A stretch of DNA of 46,253 nt from Paenibacillus cisolokensis (GCF_018403665.1 NZ_BOVJ01000057.1:1-46253), one strand, 5' to 3'. Shown: positions 35,666-44,839, counted from the first letter of the stretch. Translations and numbers: made by a program. The notes: a model not told the origin generated them from the sequence alone.

Positions 35666-36520
35666 CTACGCTTTGCCCGCGCATCCGCTCAACCGCATTT
35701 TCTCCTGCGCCAAACGTTTGACGGTTTGTTTGGCTGCCGACATATACGAACGGGGATCGAGATCGTCGGGGTTTGCGGCAAACGATTGCTGCAGCGACAA
35801 TGAAAATGCGTTCTTCAGTTCGGTCGCCACATTGATTTTGGCCATACCGAGCGATACGCACCGTTTGATCTGCGCCTCCGGAATGCCGGAGCCGCCGTGC
35901 AGCACCAGCGGGACTTCGACTTTACCGGCAATGTCCTCGATCCTTCGAAAATCGATGTCGGGCTCGCCTTTATAAATGCCGTGCGCGGTGCCGATGGCCG
36001 GAGCCAGCGTCGGAACCCCCGTCAGTTCGACGAATCGTCGGCACTCCTCCGGATCGGCCAGCGTGGCCTTATCGTCTTCCACACGGATGTCGTCTTCCAC
36101 GCCGCCGACTTTGCCCAGCTCCGCCTCCACATTGACGTTCAGCGCGCGCGCGACCTCGACGACCTTGCGGGTCATCTCCACATTCCGCTCGAACGGATGC
36201 ATCGACTGGTCGATCATCACCGAAGTGTAGCCTGCGCGCATACATTGCAAAATCAGCTCGAAGTCTTGGCAATGATCGAGGTGCAGCGCGATCGGCACGC
36301 TGACCCTCCTGGCCGCCGTCTGCGCGGCACCGACAATATACTCGATGCCCAAATGTTTGACCGTTCCGACCGTCGTTTGCAAGATCAATGGAGAACGGCT
36401 CTCCTCGGCCGCTTCCACGACAGCCTGCAGCATTTCAAGCGTATGGACGTTGAAGGCGACGATGCCGTAGCCCCGTTGTCTGGCCTCGATCAGTAACGGA
36501 GTTGAAGAAACCAAAGCCAT
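35666..36520 (-). CDS. Class II tagatose/fructose-bisphosphate aldolase (GatY/KbaY-like)
   Basis: A 284-residue zinc aldolase, the same size as GatY and KbaY. ALHLDHCQD carries the catalytic Asp and a zinc His; VEAELGKVGG, GTAHGIYKGEP and VLHGGSG supply the remaining metal and phosphate ligands; KINVATELKNAF binds the second phosphate. It cleaves a ketose 1,6-bisphosphate to dihydroxyacetone phosphate and an aldehyde, glyceraldehyde 3-phosphate in the tagatose case. In E. coli GatY needs the GatZ partner for full activity; no gatZ is visible here. ATG 36520 has AAAGGAAGG 8 nt upstream. It sits between the PfkB kinase and the FGGY kinase. Confidence 0.93.
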   Translation of the reverse strand: MALVSSTPLLIEARQRGYGIVAFNVHTLEMLQAVVEAAEESRSPLILQTTVGTVKHLGIEYIVGAAQTAARRVSVPIALHLDHCQDFELILQCMRAGYTSVMIDQSMHPFERNVEMTRKVVEVARALNVNVEAELGKVGGVEDDIRVEDDKATLADPEECRRFVELTGVPTLAPAIGTAHGIYKGEPDIDFRRIEDIAGKVEVPLVLHGGSGIPEAQIKRCVSLGMAKINVATELKNAFSLSLQQSFAANPDDLDPRSYMSAAKQTVKRLAQEKMRLSGCAGKA

Positions 36521-36553
36521 GGCGGATGCCTTCCTTTCTGCAATTCGATTTTT

Positions 36554-37494
36554 TTAGAGGCCGGCAAAGGCTTGGATCGACCGTATATCCCGGATGCCCT
36601 CCATCGGCCCCCTCGCCGTTGTCGAGAGCGCGGCCGCCGCGTTCGCGAAACGGAGCGTCGTTTCCCAGGACCAGCCATGCAAATAACCGTATACGACTCC
36701 CGCGTTGAAGATGTCGCCGGCCCCGGTCGGATCGACGCAATCGACCCGGAATCCCGGCGCCGATACGGAAGCGGCGCCGTCGAGATAGACCATGCTGCCC
36801 TTCTCCCCCATCTTCCTGACGACCGTGCCGATCCCCTGCTCGTGCAGCCGGGCGGCCGCTTCATCCGCACGGTCGCAGCCCGTTAGCCATTCGAGCTCCT
36901 CCCCGCTCGGCAGCAGGATGTCCGTATGTTGAAGCACCGGATCGTACCAGCTCCGCCAGCTTCGGTCCTCGGCCAGCTCAGGCCGCAAATTCGGATCGAA
37001 GGTCACTATGCCGCCGTCTTGCTTGACCTGACCGATCGCATCGTAGATGAGGCTGCGGTAAGCTTCGTTGACCGTCAGGCTCGTGCCGCTGATATGCAAT
37101 ACCTTCGTTCCGGCCAAATATCGGGCGTCCGCGGGATGCCGGACGTCCACGGCGGCGGAATCTTTCATATGAAACAAAATTCGCGCGAGCCGTCGTCGAA
37201 ATACGTGACAAATGCCATGCCGGTCGTCCTGGCGCTGCGGTAAACGCAAGAGCAGTCCACGGCATCTCGCTCAAGCCGATCGATGAGGCAGCGTCCGAAC
37301 GCATCCTGGCCTACCGCCCCGACGATGCCGGCCTGCAATCCCCACTTGGCCGCCGCATCGATGAAGATCGCCGGCGCCCCGCTCGGATAAGGCCCGGCAA
37401 ACAGCCCCGGCTCCGAAAGCGGGCAATTGGTCTCGGTCCGCATAATTTCGACCAGCATCTCGCCGATTGTAAACACCCGATTCACGCCCATCAC
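36554..37494 (-). pseudogene. PfkB-family sugar kinase, one frameshift
   Basis: Restored length is about 313 residues. The first frame gives TIGEMLVEIMRTETN, GLFAGPYPSGAPAIFIDAAAKWG and GIVGAVGQDAFGRCLIDRL; the second gives LAGTKVLHISGTSLTVN, FDPNLRPELAEDRSW, ILLPSGEELEWLTG and DPTGAGDIFNAG with the catalytic Asp. One T added to the TTTT at 37176-37179 (AAAA on the plus strand) gives GSREFLFHMKDSAAVDV. The family includes tagatose, fructose, 2-keto-3-deoxygluconate and 5-dehydro-2-deoxygluconate kinases. Next to a GatY-type aldolase, a ketose-phosphate 1- or 6-kinase is most likely. First gene of its operon; start GTG/ATG at 37494-37485 is uncertain. Confidence 0.82.
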
Positions 37495-37542
37495 CCCTCA
37501 AGGCTGCCTGACGGCGCCTTTGATGATATCGCCGTTCGCCGT

Positions 37543-37579
37543 AAGTTCGCGAGATCGATGTTCGCGATATCGCGAACTT
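37543..37579. promoter_or_regulatory. Three GTTCGCGA half-sites with an 18-bp perfect palindrome
   Basis: GTTCGCGATATCGCGAAC (37560-37577) is a perfect palindrome. A third GTTCGCGA half lies at 37544-37551, so the outer AAGTTCGCGA (37543-37552) and TCGCGAACTT (37570-37579) also form a 10-bp inverted repeat. It lies in the leader between the promoter (-10 at 37640) and the kinase start. It could be a repressor operator or alternative mRNA hairpins. The regulator is not known. Confidence 0.7.
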
Positions 37580-37619
37580 GATCAATCGCGGTCAAAAAGT
37601 TACGAATCATTTTAAATAA

Positions 37620-37639
37620 TTTCGATTTGTTTCGATTTT
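37620..37639 (-). promoter_or_regulatory. Direct-repeat operator, TTTCGATTT x2, likely DeoR-type
   Basis: TTTCGATTTG and TTTCGATTTT are adjacent with a 10-bp period, one helical turn, and start directly after the -10 box, covering the transcription start. DeoR-family regulators such as E. coli AgaR are known to bind TTTCRTTT-like direct repeats. The DeoR regulator at the end of this operon is the obvious candidate; binding is inferred. Confidence 0.6.
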
Positions 37640-37669
37640 ATAATAAGACTGCACGTTAACCTCTGTCAA
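37640..37669 (-). promoter_or_regulatory. SigmaA promoter of the kinase/aldolase operon
   Basis: Minus strand TTGACA (37664-37669), 18-nt spacer, TATTAT (37640-37645). The -35 is a perfect match. The leader of about 140 nt carries the palindromic repeats described separately. Confidence 0.75.
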
Positions 37670-37682
37670 CAATTACGTTTTA

Positions 37683-37705
37683 TTTCGAAAAAAATATTTT
37701 CGAAA
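37683..37705. promoter_or_regulatory. Inverted repeat TTTCGAAAA-N5-TTTTCGAAA upstream of -35
   Basis: Nine-bp perfect arms at 37683-37691 and 37697-37705, about 15 bp upstream of the -35. It shares the TTTCGA core with the direct repeats over the start site, suggesting a second, distal site for the same protein and possible looping. Confidence 0.55.
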
Positions 37706-37725
37706 GTTCTTCCTGGATCGCAATA

Positions 37726-37772
37726 AAGCGGGCGGTTCCGCCGGTCTGTCCAGACCTCGAAACCGCCCGCTT
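37726..37772 (-). terminator. Terminator of the sugar sensor/transport operon
   Basis: AAGCGGGCGGTT (37726-37737) and AACCGCCCGCTT (37761-37772) form a perfect 12-bp stem; the loop holds its own perfect hairpin GGTCTG-TC-CAGACC (37743-37756). It begins 22 nt past the permease stop. The tail on the minus strand is TTTATTG. Confidence 0.8.
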
Positions 37773-37794
37773 GTTCAGCTGTTCCAGTATGCCG

Positions 37795-38961
37795 TTAAGC
37801 CCCGCTCTTGTTTTTATTGTAAATGTCAAAGCTGACGGCAAGCAGCAGAACGAGCCCCTTGATTCCCTGCTGCCAGTCGATGCCGAGGCCGATCAGCGAC
37901 ATCCCGTTGTTCATGACGCCCATCACGAGACCGCCGATAATGGCGCCAACGACCGTTCCGATGCCGCCGGAAGCCGAGGCGCCGCCGATAAACGCCGCCG
38001 CAATCGCGTCCAGCTCGAAGTTGACGCCCGCCTTGGGCGTGGCGGCATTCAGCCTTGCCGCATAGATCAGGCCGGAAAGCGCGGCCAGCGCGCCCATGTT
38101 GACGAAAACCCAGAACGTCACCTTCTTCGTTTTGACGCCCGACAGCTTCGCGGCCTTCTCGTTGCCTCCGATCGCGTAGACGTGCCGCCCCATGACCGTC
38201 CTTTTCATCACGAACGTATATACCACGACAAGCGCGAACAGCAGAATCAGAATAAATGGTATACCTTTGTACCGGGCAAGGACAAACGTGAAAATATTGA
38301 TCACCGCTACCATAACCGCCAGCTTCAGGACGAACCACGGCATCGGCAGCACGTCGAACCCGTACTTTTGCTGGGTGCGCCGGCTGCGGAGTTCCTGGAC
38401 AACCGTCACGAGCGAGAGCGCAGCGCCGACGACAATCGTCAGCATATGAACGGAGTTGCTGCCGAAATCCGGAAGAAAACCGGTGCTGATCTTCTGAAAC
38501 GCCTTCGGAAAGGGCGCGATCGACTGGCCGTTCAGCACGATCATCGTGAGGCCGCGGAACAGCAGCATGCCGGCAAGCGTAACGATGAAGGACGGAATTC
38601 TGACATAGGCGACCCAAAACCCTTGCCAAGCGCCCACGGCAGCCCCGATCAACAGCGACAGCACCGTCGCGGCGTAAAACGGCATGCCGTAATCCACCAT
38701 CATAATAGCGGACAGCGCGCCGACGAATGCGGCGACCGAACCGACAGACAAATCGATGTGGCCGGTAATGATCACCATGACCATCCCGATGGCAAGCACC
38801 AGAATGTAGCTGTTCTGTTGAATCAGGTTCGTCACGTTGAGCGGCTTCAGCAAAATGCCGTCCGACAAAAACTGAAACAGCAGCGTGATCAACACCAGCG
38901 CGACGATCATTCCGTATTGCCGGATGTTCGTTCGGAACACATTCTTGATGACGTCCATCAT
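37795..38961 (-). CDS. Sugar ABC transporter permease (XylH/MmsB type)
   Basis: A 388-residue membrane protein of the CUT2 class with about ten hydrophobic segments; [21 protein letters not shown] and [35 protein letters not shown] are the family signatures. One permease acts as homodimer with the double ATPase and the ChvE-type binding protein. Its ATG overlaps the ATPase stop (38958-38961). Likely sugars are xylose, arabinose, galactose or glucose. Confidence 0.92.
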   Translation of the reverse strand: MMDVIKNVFRTNIRQYGMIVALVLITLLFQFLSDGILLKPLNVTNLIQQNSYILVLAIGMVMVIITGHIDLSVGSVAAFVGALSAIMMVDYGMPFYAATVLSLLIGAAVGAWQGFWVAYVRIPSFIVTLAGMLLFRGLTMIVLNGQSIAPFPKAFQKISTGFLPDFGSNSVHMLTIVVGAALSLVTVVQELRSRRTQQKYGFDVLPMPWFVLKLAVMVAVINIFTFVLARYKGIPFILILLFALVVVYTFVMKRTVMGRHVYAIGGNEKAAKLSGVKTKKVTFWVFVNMGALAALSGLIYAARLNAATPKAGVNFELDAIAAAFIGGASASGGIGTVVGAIIGGLVMGVMNNGMSLIGLGIDWQQGIKGLVLLLAVSFDIYNKNKSGA

Positions 38962-40489
38962 TCATTCCCCTTGCCTTTCGTCATATATTTCATCAGCAAT
39001 TCCTGGCTTGCGTCCTGGCGCCGGACTTCGCCGGTGAGGCGGCCCTCGCTCATCGTGTAAATCCGGTCGCACATGCCGAGAATTTCCGGAAGCTCCGAGG
39101 AGATGAGCAGCAGGCCCTTTCCTTCCGCGGCCAATTGATTCATAATCGTATAGATTTCATATTTGGCGCCGACGTCGATCCCCCGGGTCGGTTCGTCCAG
39201 CATGAGGATATCGGGTTCGGAAAAATCCACTTGCTGAGCACGACCTTCTGCTGGTTGCCGCCGCTCAGGTTGCCCGTTTTCTGCAGCACCGAGGGCGTTT
39301 TGATGTTCATTTTCCGGCGGAATGTCTCGGCGACCACAAACTCCTCGTTTTCGTTCACGACCGTATTGCGGGAAATCCGGACCAGATTGGCGAGCGTTAT
39401 GTTCCGCTTGATGTCGTCGATCAGAATAAGACCGTATTGCTTGCGGTCCTCGGTTACGTAGGCGATCCCGTTGTCGATCGCGTCGCTGACGGTGCGAATC
39501 CGCAGCTCCCGGCCGTTCTTGTAGATTTGTCCGCTGATCTGGCGGCCGTACGACCTGCCGAATATACTCATGGCCAGTTCGGTTCGTCCCGCTCCCATCA
39601 ACCCGGCAATGCCGACAATTTCGCCCCGGCGTATATGAAAATGGACGTCGTCGATCACTTTGCGGTCCTGCTGCGGATGATAGACATTCCAGTTGCGGAC
39701 TTCGAAGATCGTTTCTCCGATGTCGGGCGTTCGTTCCGGATAACGGTTCGTCAAATCCCGGCCTACCATCCCTTTAATAATCCGGTCTTCGGTTACATGG
39801 TCCGCCCGCATATCCAACGTCTCAATCGTTTTTCCGTCCCGGATAATGGTGATCGAATCCGCCACTTTGGCAATTTCGTTCAGCTTGTGCGAAATGATAA
39901 TCGAGGAGATGCCCTGCGCTTTAAGCTGCAGGATCAGCTTCAGCAAATTTTCGCTGTCTTCTTCGTTGAGCGCGGCCGTCGGTTCGTCCAGAATGAGCAA
40001 TTGCACCTTTTTGGACAGAGCTTTGGCGATTTCGACCAGCTGCTGCTTGCCGACGCCCAAGCTTTGAATCAATGTGTTCGGATGCTCCTTCAAACCGACG
40101 GTTTCCAGCAGCGCCTTCGTTTTGACGAACGTCTCGTTCCAGTCGATAAAACCGCCGCGCTTCTGCTCGTTGCCGAGAAAAATGTTTTCCGCAATCGACA
40201 GATACGGAATGAGCGCGAGCTCCTGATGAATGATGACGATGCCCATCTGTTCGCTTTGCTTGATGTCTTTAAACTGGCAAATCCGGCCCTTGAACAGAAT
40301 TTCGCCTTCGTAGGAGCCGTGCGGGTATACCCCGCTCAGCACCTTCATCAGCGTCGACTTGCCGGCGCCGTTCTCGCCGCAGAGCGCGTGAATTTCGCCT
40401 GCCCTAACCTTCAGGTTGACATTCTCCAGCGCCTTGACGCCGGGGAATGTTTTCGTAATCCGCCGCATCTCCAGGATCGCGTCCATCAT
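38958..40489 (-). pseudogene. Sugar ABC transporter two-domain ATPase (XylG/MmsA type), one frameshift
   Basis: Restored length is about 510 residues. First half: Walker [25 protein letters not shown] and Walker [12 protein letters not shown]. Second half has the degenerate P-loop GLMGAGRTE, typical of CUT2 ATPases, and [15 protein letters not shown]. At that point the frame breaks, and the next frame gives [19 protein letters not shown]. One T added to the TTTTT run (39221-39225) yields [13 protein letters not shown]. As read, the protein stops soon after the second signature and lacks its Walker B. It powers uptake through the permease that follows. Confidence 0.88.
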
Positions 40490-40532
40490 CTCGTCACCCG
40501 GCCTTTCTTCCTTCAGGAAATGATTTAAAACG

Positions 40533-40554
40533 GGGCCGGAAATAACCCCGGCCC
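40533..40554 (-). other. Intercistronic hairpin after the binding-protein gene
   Basis: GGGCCGG/CCGGCCC arms with an 8-nt loop, followed on the minus strand by CGTTTTAAAT, lie in the 78-nt gap between the binding protein and ATPase genes. Such partial terminators commonly raise the ratio of binding protein to membrane parts. Confidence 0.6.
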
Positions 40555-40567
40555 GCAGCTTCCTGCA

Positions 40568-41692
40568 TTATTTCAATTGGTCTTCGGTATAGTAACCCGT
40601 GTCGACAAGCGCTTCCTTGTAGTTGGATTTGTCCACGGATACTGGCGTGAGCAGGTAGGAGGGGACGATTTTGACGCCGTTGTCGTACGTCTTCTCGTCG
40701 TTGACTTCCGGCGTCTGGCCGTTCAGAATCGCATCGGCCATTTTGACGGCGACTTTGGCCAGCTCCCGGGTATCCTTGAATACCGTTTGCGTCTGCTCGC
40801 CGGCAATAATCGACTTGACGGAAGCCAGCTCCGCGTCCTGGCCGGTGATGATCGGCAGCGGCTTGTCGGCGGAACCGTAGCCTACGCCTTTGAGAGAGGA
40901 CAGAATGCCGATCGAGATGCCGTCATACGGGGACAGGACCGCGTCGACCCGTTCCGCGGTGTAGTTGGCGCTGAGCAGGTTATCCATCCGGGATTGCGCA
41001 ACGCCGCCGTCCCAGCGCAGCGTGGCCGCCTGTTCGAACTTCGTCTGTCCGCTGCGGACGACCAGCTTGCCGGAATCGATGTACGGCTGAAGCACGCTCA
41101 GCGCCCCGTCGAAGAAGAAGTACGCATTGTTGTCGTCCGGCGATCCGGCGAACAGCTCGATGTTGAACGGCCCTTTTCCTTCTTTCAGGCCAAGCTTTTC
41201 TTCGATATAGGAGCCTTGCAGCACGCCGACCTTGAAATTGTCGAACGTGGCGTAATAGCTGACATGCTCGGTTTTCTTGATCAACCGGTCGTAAGCGATG
41301 ACCGGAATATTCTGATCGGCCGCCTTCTGAATGACGTCCGTAAGCGCTTCTCCGTCAATGGAGGCAATGACAAGCAGCTTGACACCTTTGGTGATCATGT
41401 TTTCGATCTGGGAAACCTGGTTTTCGATAATGTCTTCGCCATATTGAAGGTCCGTCGAGTAGCCGAGCGCCTCGAACTCCTTCACCATGTTGGCGCCGTC
41501 GTTCACCCACCGTTCCGACGACTTGGTCGGCATCGCAATCCCGATGGTGCCCTTGCCGCCGCTCTTGCCGCCGGAAGAGCCGTCCGAAGCGGTCCCTTGA
41601 GCGCCGCCGTCATGGCCGCTTCCGCAAGCGGCGAGCGCGAGTACGAGTGCGAGCGCGATGATCCATACTGCTGCCGGTAATGTTTTCTTCAC
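40568..41692 (-). CDS. ChvE/XylF-type sugar-binding lipoprotein
   Basis: About 374 residues from GTG 41692, which has GGGGAG 7 nt upstream. The signal ends LALAAC with Cys23, followed by a Gly/Ser linker. The mature part is a type I periplasmic fold: [52 protein letters not shown] and [30 protein letters not shown] match the ChvE/XylF group that binds xylose, arabinose, galactose or glucose. It delivers sugar to the ATPase/permease encoded next. It is a separate protein from the sensor-type binding protein at 44840-45859. Confidence 0.92.
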   Translation of the reverse strand: MKKTLPAAVWIIALALVLALAACGSGHDGGAQGTASDGSSGGKSGGKGTIGIAMPTKSSERWVNDGANMVKEFEALGYSTDLQYGEDIIENQVSQIENMITKGVKLLVIASIDGEALTDVIQKAADQNIPVIAYDRLIKKTEHVSYYATFDNFKVGVLQGSYIEEKLGLKEGKGPFNIELFAGSPDDNNAYFFFDGALSVLQPYIDSGKLVVRSGQTKFEQAATLRWDGGVAQSRMDNLLSANYTAERVDAVLSPYDGISIGILSSLKGVGYGSADKPLPIITGQDAELASVKSIIAGEQTQTVFKDTRELAKVAVKMADAILNGQTPEVNDEKTYDNGVKIVPSYLLTPVSVDKSNYKEALVDTGYYTEDQLK

Positions 41693-41733
41693 TTCAAAAC
41701 TCCCCTTTCGTTTTGACTGAGAAAACTTTATCA

Positions 41734-41747
41734 TGGCAGCGCTTCCA
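41734..41747 (-). promoter_or_regulatory. cre-like site before the ChvE-type gene
   Basis: Minus strand TGGAAGCGCTGCCA matches TGNAARCGNWWWCA at 12 of 14 places and is nearly palindromic. It lies between the response regulator stop and the binding protein start, pointing to a separate, catabolite-repressed promoter for the transporter genes. Confidence 0.5.
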
Positions 41748-41775
41748 TCGTCTTTCGACTAAAACGACACCTTTT

Positions 41776-41797
41776 TAAGAAAATATAGCTTTTCTTA
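41776..41797. promoter_or_regulatory. Inverted repeat at the regulator stop, ahead of the transporter genes
   Basis: TAAGAAAA (41776-41783) and TTTTCTTA (41790-41797) are perfect 8-bp arms around TATAGC, ending on the regulator stop codon. With no GC and no T-run it is a poor terminator; a binding site for the YesN-type regulator is possible. Confidence 0.4.
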
Positions 41798-43015
41798 TGC
41801 ATCCTCGCCGGCGGCTTCGCCTTTCCGGTAACGGTTCGGCGATACGCCTACCGCTTTTTTGAACGCCGTGCTGAAATAGTGCTGCGATTCGTAACCGACC
41901 GCTTCCGCGATGTCCGCGATGCTGCGGTTTGTCGACCCGAGCAGCTGGATCGCTTTCGAAATGCGAATCTGCGTCAGCAAGGCCACGAACGTGGTGCCCA
42001 GCTCTTGCTTGAACAGGCGGCTTAAATAGACGGAAGACACCCCGACCGCCTTCGCCACGCTTTCCAGCGACAGCTGCGGATCGTCATAATGGTCGCGCAA
42101 ATATTGCCGCGCCCTGCGAACGACCGGCGAGATCGACGTTTCCTTGTATACGCCTCCCCGCGCTTTCCGATAGGCGGACTCCACTCCCCGAAAGCCGCCT
42201 TCCACCGGTACGGCCTGCGCCACCACGTGCAGCTTCAGATAGCGGACGACCGCTTGCTCGACCGAAGCGAACAAAGCGGTATCGGATGATTCCCATACGA
42301 TAGCGCAGATGAATCCGAAATCATCGCGGAACAGCACGTGCGGGGACGGGGCGATCAGTTCTTCGGCGATATTTTCGATCGCAAACAGCATAAGCTGCCG
42401 GTCGCGTTCCGAGCGGACGGACTGCCCCAAGTCCACTTCCGGCCAGCGTACGATCCCGACCATCGCCGGGGGCGAGTCGGGCAGCAGCAAAAAACGGAGC
42501 TGCTCTTCGACTTCCTGAACGCTGATCGCGTTCTCGATCCATTCGTGGCAGAACCGTTCGCGCAGCAGCGGAATGTTTTTGCGAATTTGCTGCGACGCCA
42601 GCTTCAGATGCTTCTCCTGCGTCCGGGAACGCTCCAGCTGATCCCGGATGCCGCGCAGCACTTCGGCAAGCTGCTCCGGGGTTGCCGGCTTCAAAATATA
42701 ATCGTCCACACCGTAACGAATCGCTTGCTGCGCATAACCGAACTCGTCATGCCCCGTCACGATGACGATCCGGCAGTCCGGCAGCTCGCGCCTGACCTCC
42801 TGAATGAGCGCCATGCCGTTCATGATCGGCATATTCAAGTCCACGAGCATCAGATCCGCTCTGCACTCTAGCGCCAGCTCCAGCGCCTCCTCGCCGTCCT
42901 CCGCCTCGCCGGCCACGGCAAAATCCATTTCGTCCCAATCGACGGCATCCCGCAGCCCTTCGCGAATGATCGGTTCGTCGTCTGCAATAATAACCTTCCA
43001 TTTATATCCATTCAC
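41795..43015 (-). CDS. YesN-type response regulator (AraC output)
   Basis: A 406-residue, intact two-component regulator. Receiver domain 5-125: IIADDEPIIREGL, phospho-acceptor Asp59 in LMLVDLNMPIMNGM, and YILKPATPEQ. A linker follows (about 130-295), then the AraC-type double helix-turn-helix: DDPQLSLESVAKAVGVSSVYLSRLFKQELGTTF and IADIAEAVGYESQHYFSTAFKKAVGVSPNRYRKG. It should activate the downstream transporter genes when phosphorylated by the kinase encoded just before it (3-nt gap). The gene order matches the clostridial XylFII-LytS-YesN set. Confidence 0.93.
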   Translation of the reverse strand: MNGYKWKVIIADDEPIIREGLRDAVDWDEMDFAVAGEAEDGEEALELALECRADLMLVDLNMPIMNGMALIQEVRRELPDCRIVIVTGHDEFGYAQQAIRYGVDDYILKPATPEQLAEVLRGIRDQLERSRTQEKHLKLASQQIRKNIPLLRERFCHEWIENAISVQEVEEQLRFLLLPDSPPAMVGIVRWPEVDLGQSVRSERDRQLMLFAIENIAEELIAPSPHVLFRDDFGFICAIVWESSDTALFASVEQAVVRYLKLHVVAQAVPVEGGFRGVESAYRKARGGVYKETSISPVVRRARQYLRDHYDDPQLSLESVAKAVGVSSVYLSRLFKQELGTTFVALLTQIRISKAIQLLGSTNRSIADIAEAVGYESQHYFSTAFKKAVGVSPNRYRKGEAAGEDA

Positions 43016-43018
43016 AGG

Positions 43019-44818
43019 TCATTCCTCCTCCGTCAGCGGGTAGACCAGTTTGACCGCCGTGCCTTTCCCGCGTTCGCTCTCGATGAACAGATCGGCCGCT
43101 TCCGCGCCGTAAGTCAGTTTAAGCCGCGCCTGCACATTGGCCAGCCCGTACCCGGAACGTGACGTTTCCATTTGCGCGTCCGTCCCGCGATCCAGCTTGC
43201 GGCGAATGTCTCCGAGCGTTTCCTTGTCCATTCCCGCGCCATCGTCGGCGACCGTCAGCACAATGCGGTCTCCCTGCCGCTCGCCTTTGACCGCGACGCT
43301 TCCCGGCCCTCTCCGTTCCTTGATACCGTGGTAAATGGCGTTTTCCACAATCGGCTGGAGGATGACCTTCGGCACGGAGCAATGGGCAATGTTCGGATCG
43401 AGATCGAGCGTATACTGCAGTTTGTTTTTGTACCGCTGCTTCTGGATTTGCAAATAGCTGCGGACATGTTCGAACTCCTCGGCAAGCGGGACGAATTCGT
43501 TTCCTTTGCTCAGCCCGATCCGGAACAGGCGGGACAGCGACTGCACCATCTCGGAGACATCCTCCGCCCCCTGCTTGCGCGCCATCCACTGGATCGTATC
43601 GAGCGTATTGTAAAGAAAATGAGGTTTGATCTGCGCCTGCAAAATGCGGAGCTCCGCTTCCCGTTTCTGCTTTTCCTGCTTCTCGGTCAATTGCAGCAAA
43701 TCGTTAATTTTGGTCAGCAGGCTCGTGTAGCTGCGGCCAAGCATCCCGATTTCATCCCGGCTGTCCCCCCAATAACGCGTCGTCAAGTCGCCTGCCTCCG
43801 CCCGCTGCATAAACGTCATCAACCGATGAATCGGCCTTGAGATGGAATGCGACAGTGCGAATGAAGCCGTTATGCCGAGGAAGCAGACCACGAACACGAA
43901 CGTTCCGACATACAGACGGATCCGCCGCGCTTCCGGAGCCGCCTCTTTCGTCGAAAACACGCCGATCGTCGACCAGCCCGTAAACGGGGATTTCCGGAAA
44001 ATAAACTGCAGCTTTCGCCCGTTAACCGATTTCACGAATTCGCCGGACAGCTGCCCGTTCAGCCATTGGTTCGGAATGTTTTGAAACCCGAGCTGCTTCG
44101 GCACATAAATCGGATCGCCTTTTTCGTCCAGCACCATCAGCACCCCCGTTTTGCCCAAGCGAACATCCTTCGCCGTCTCCGCGACGACCCGCAGCTTCAG
44201 GTCGATTAACACGACGCCCAGTACCTTCTGCGTCTCCGGGTCCAGAATCGCCCTGACGGCGGACACGACTTCGCTGTCCTTGTAGTTGGCGTGCGTCGTC
44301 ACGCTCCGCTTGTACGGATGGCCGACGATTTTGAATATGCCTCTTGCGGCTACCGCCTCCTGGTACCATGTCTCCAGCGTCAGATCTCCCGGAGCTTTGG
44401 CGTACATGTCGTTGCTCAAATACTCCCCTCTCGCGTTGACGACCATCAGTCCGGCGATTTCGGTCTGCAGCGTCGGAAAGCCGCGCAGAAATTGCAGCGC
44501 TTTCTCTCTGGCGGCCGTATCAAGCGGTTCCCGGCTCAGAAACTGGCGAATTTCCGGGTTGTAGGAAAGGAGATAGGTCGTGTTTTGGGCGCTGCTCATG
44601 TAAAATTCGAGCGACTTGTTCACTTTCGCAATGAGCTGCAGCGTATTTTCGTTCAATTGCCGTTCGATGACCCGATTGACGACCCAGTCCGTCAGGACGC
44701 CGAGCATCAGCGACGGGACGATCGTGATGAACAGAAAATGAATAAGCAGCTTGTAGCGGATCGGCAAATGCTTCATCTGCAAACGCTGGAAAAAAGGGAC
44801 ACCTTCATATCCGTTCAT
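43019..44818 (-). CDS. YesM/LytS-type sensor histidine kinase
   Basis: A 599-residue, intact membrane kinase. Two membrane helices (about 22-42 and 305-327) flank a large extracellular dCACHE-like sensor region. HAMP follows (about 325-380), then a coiled segment and the His_kinase motif QIKPHFLYNTLDTIQWMARKQG with the phospho-His. The ATPase part has IVENAIYHGIKERRG, DDGAGMD and SGYGLANVQARLKLTYG. It probably senses sugar through the membrane-anchored binding protein encoded immediately upstream, as XylFII does for LytS in Clostridium. The partner is the regulator 3 nt downstream. Confidence 0.93.
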   Translation of the reverse strand: MNGYEGVPFFQRLQMKHLPIRYKLLIHFLFITIVPSLMLGVLTDWVVNRVIERQLNENTLQLIAKVNKSLEFYMSSAQNTTYLLSYNPEIRQFLSREPLDTAAREKALQFLRGFPTLQTEIAGLMVVNARGEYLSNDMYAKAPGDLTLETWYQEAVAARGIFKIVGHPYKRSVTTHANYKDSEVVSAVRAILDPETQKVLGVVLIDLKLRVVAETAKDVRLGKTGVLMVLDEKGDPIYVPKQLGFQNIPNQWLNGQLSGEFVKSVNGRKLQFIFRKSPFTGWSTIGVFSTKEAAPEARRIRLYVGTFVFVVCFLGITASFALSHSISRPIHRLMTFMQRAEAGDLTTRYWGDSRDEIGMLGRSYTSLLTKINDLLQLTEKQEKQKREAELRILQAQIKPHFLYNTLDTIQWMARKQGAEDVSEMVQSLSRLFRIGLSKGNEFVPLAEEFEHVRSYLQIQKQRYKNKLQYTLDLDPNIAHCSVPKVILQPIVENAIYHGIKERRGPGSVAVKGERQGDRIVLTVADDGAGMDKETLGDIRRKLDRGTDAQMETSRSGYGLANVQARLKLTYGAEAADLFIESERGKGTAVKLVYPLTEEE

Positions 44819-44839
44819 ATCTTCCCGTTCCTTTCCCGT

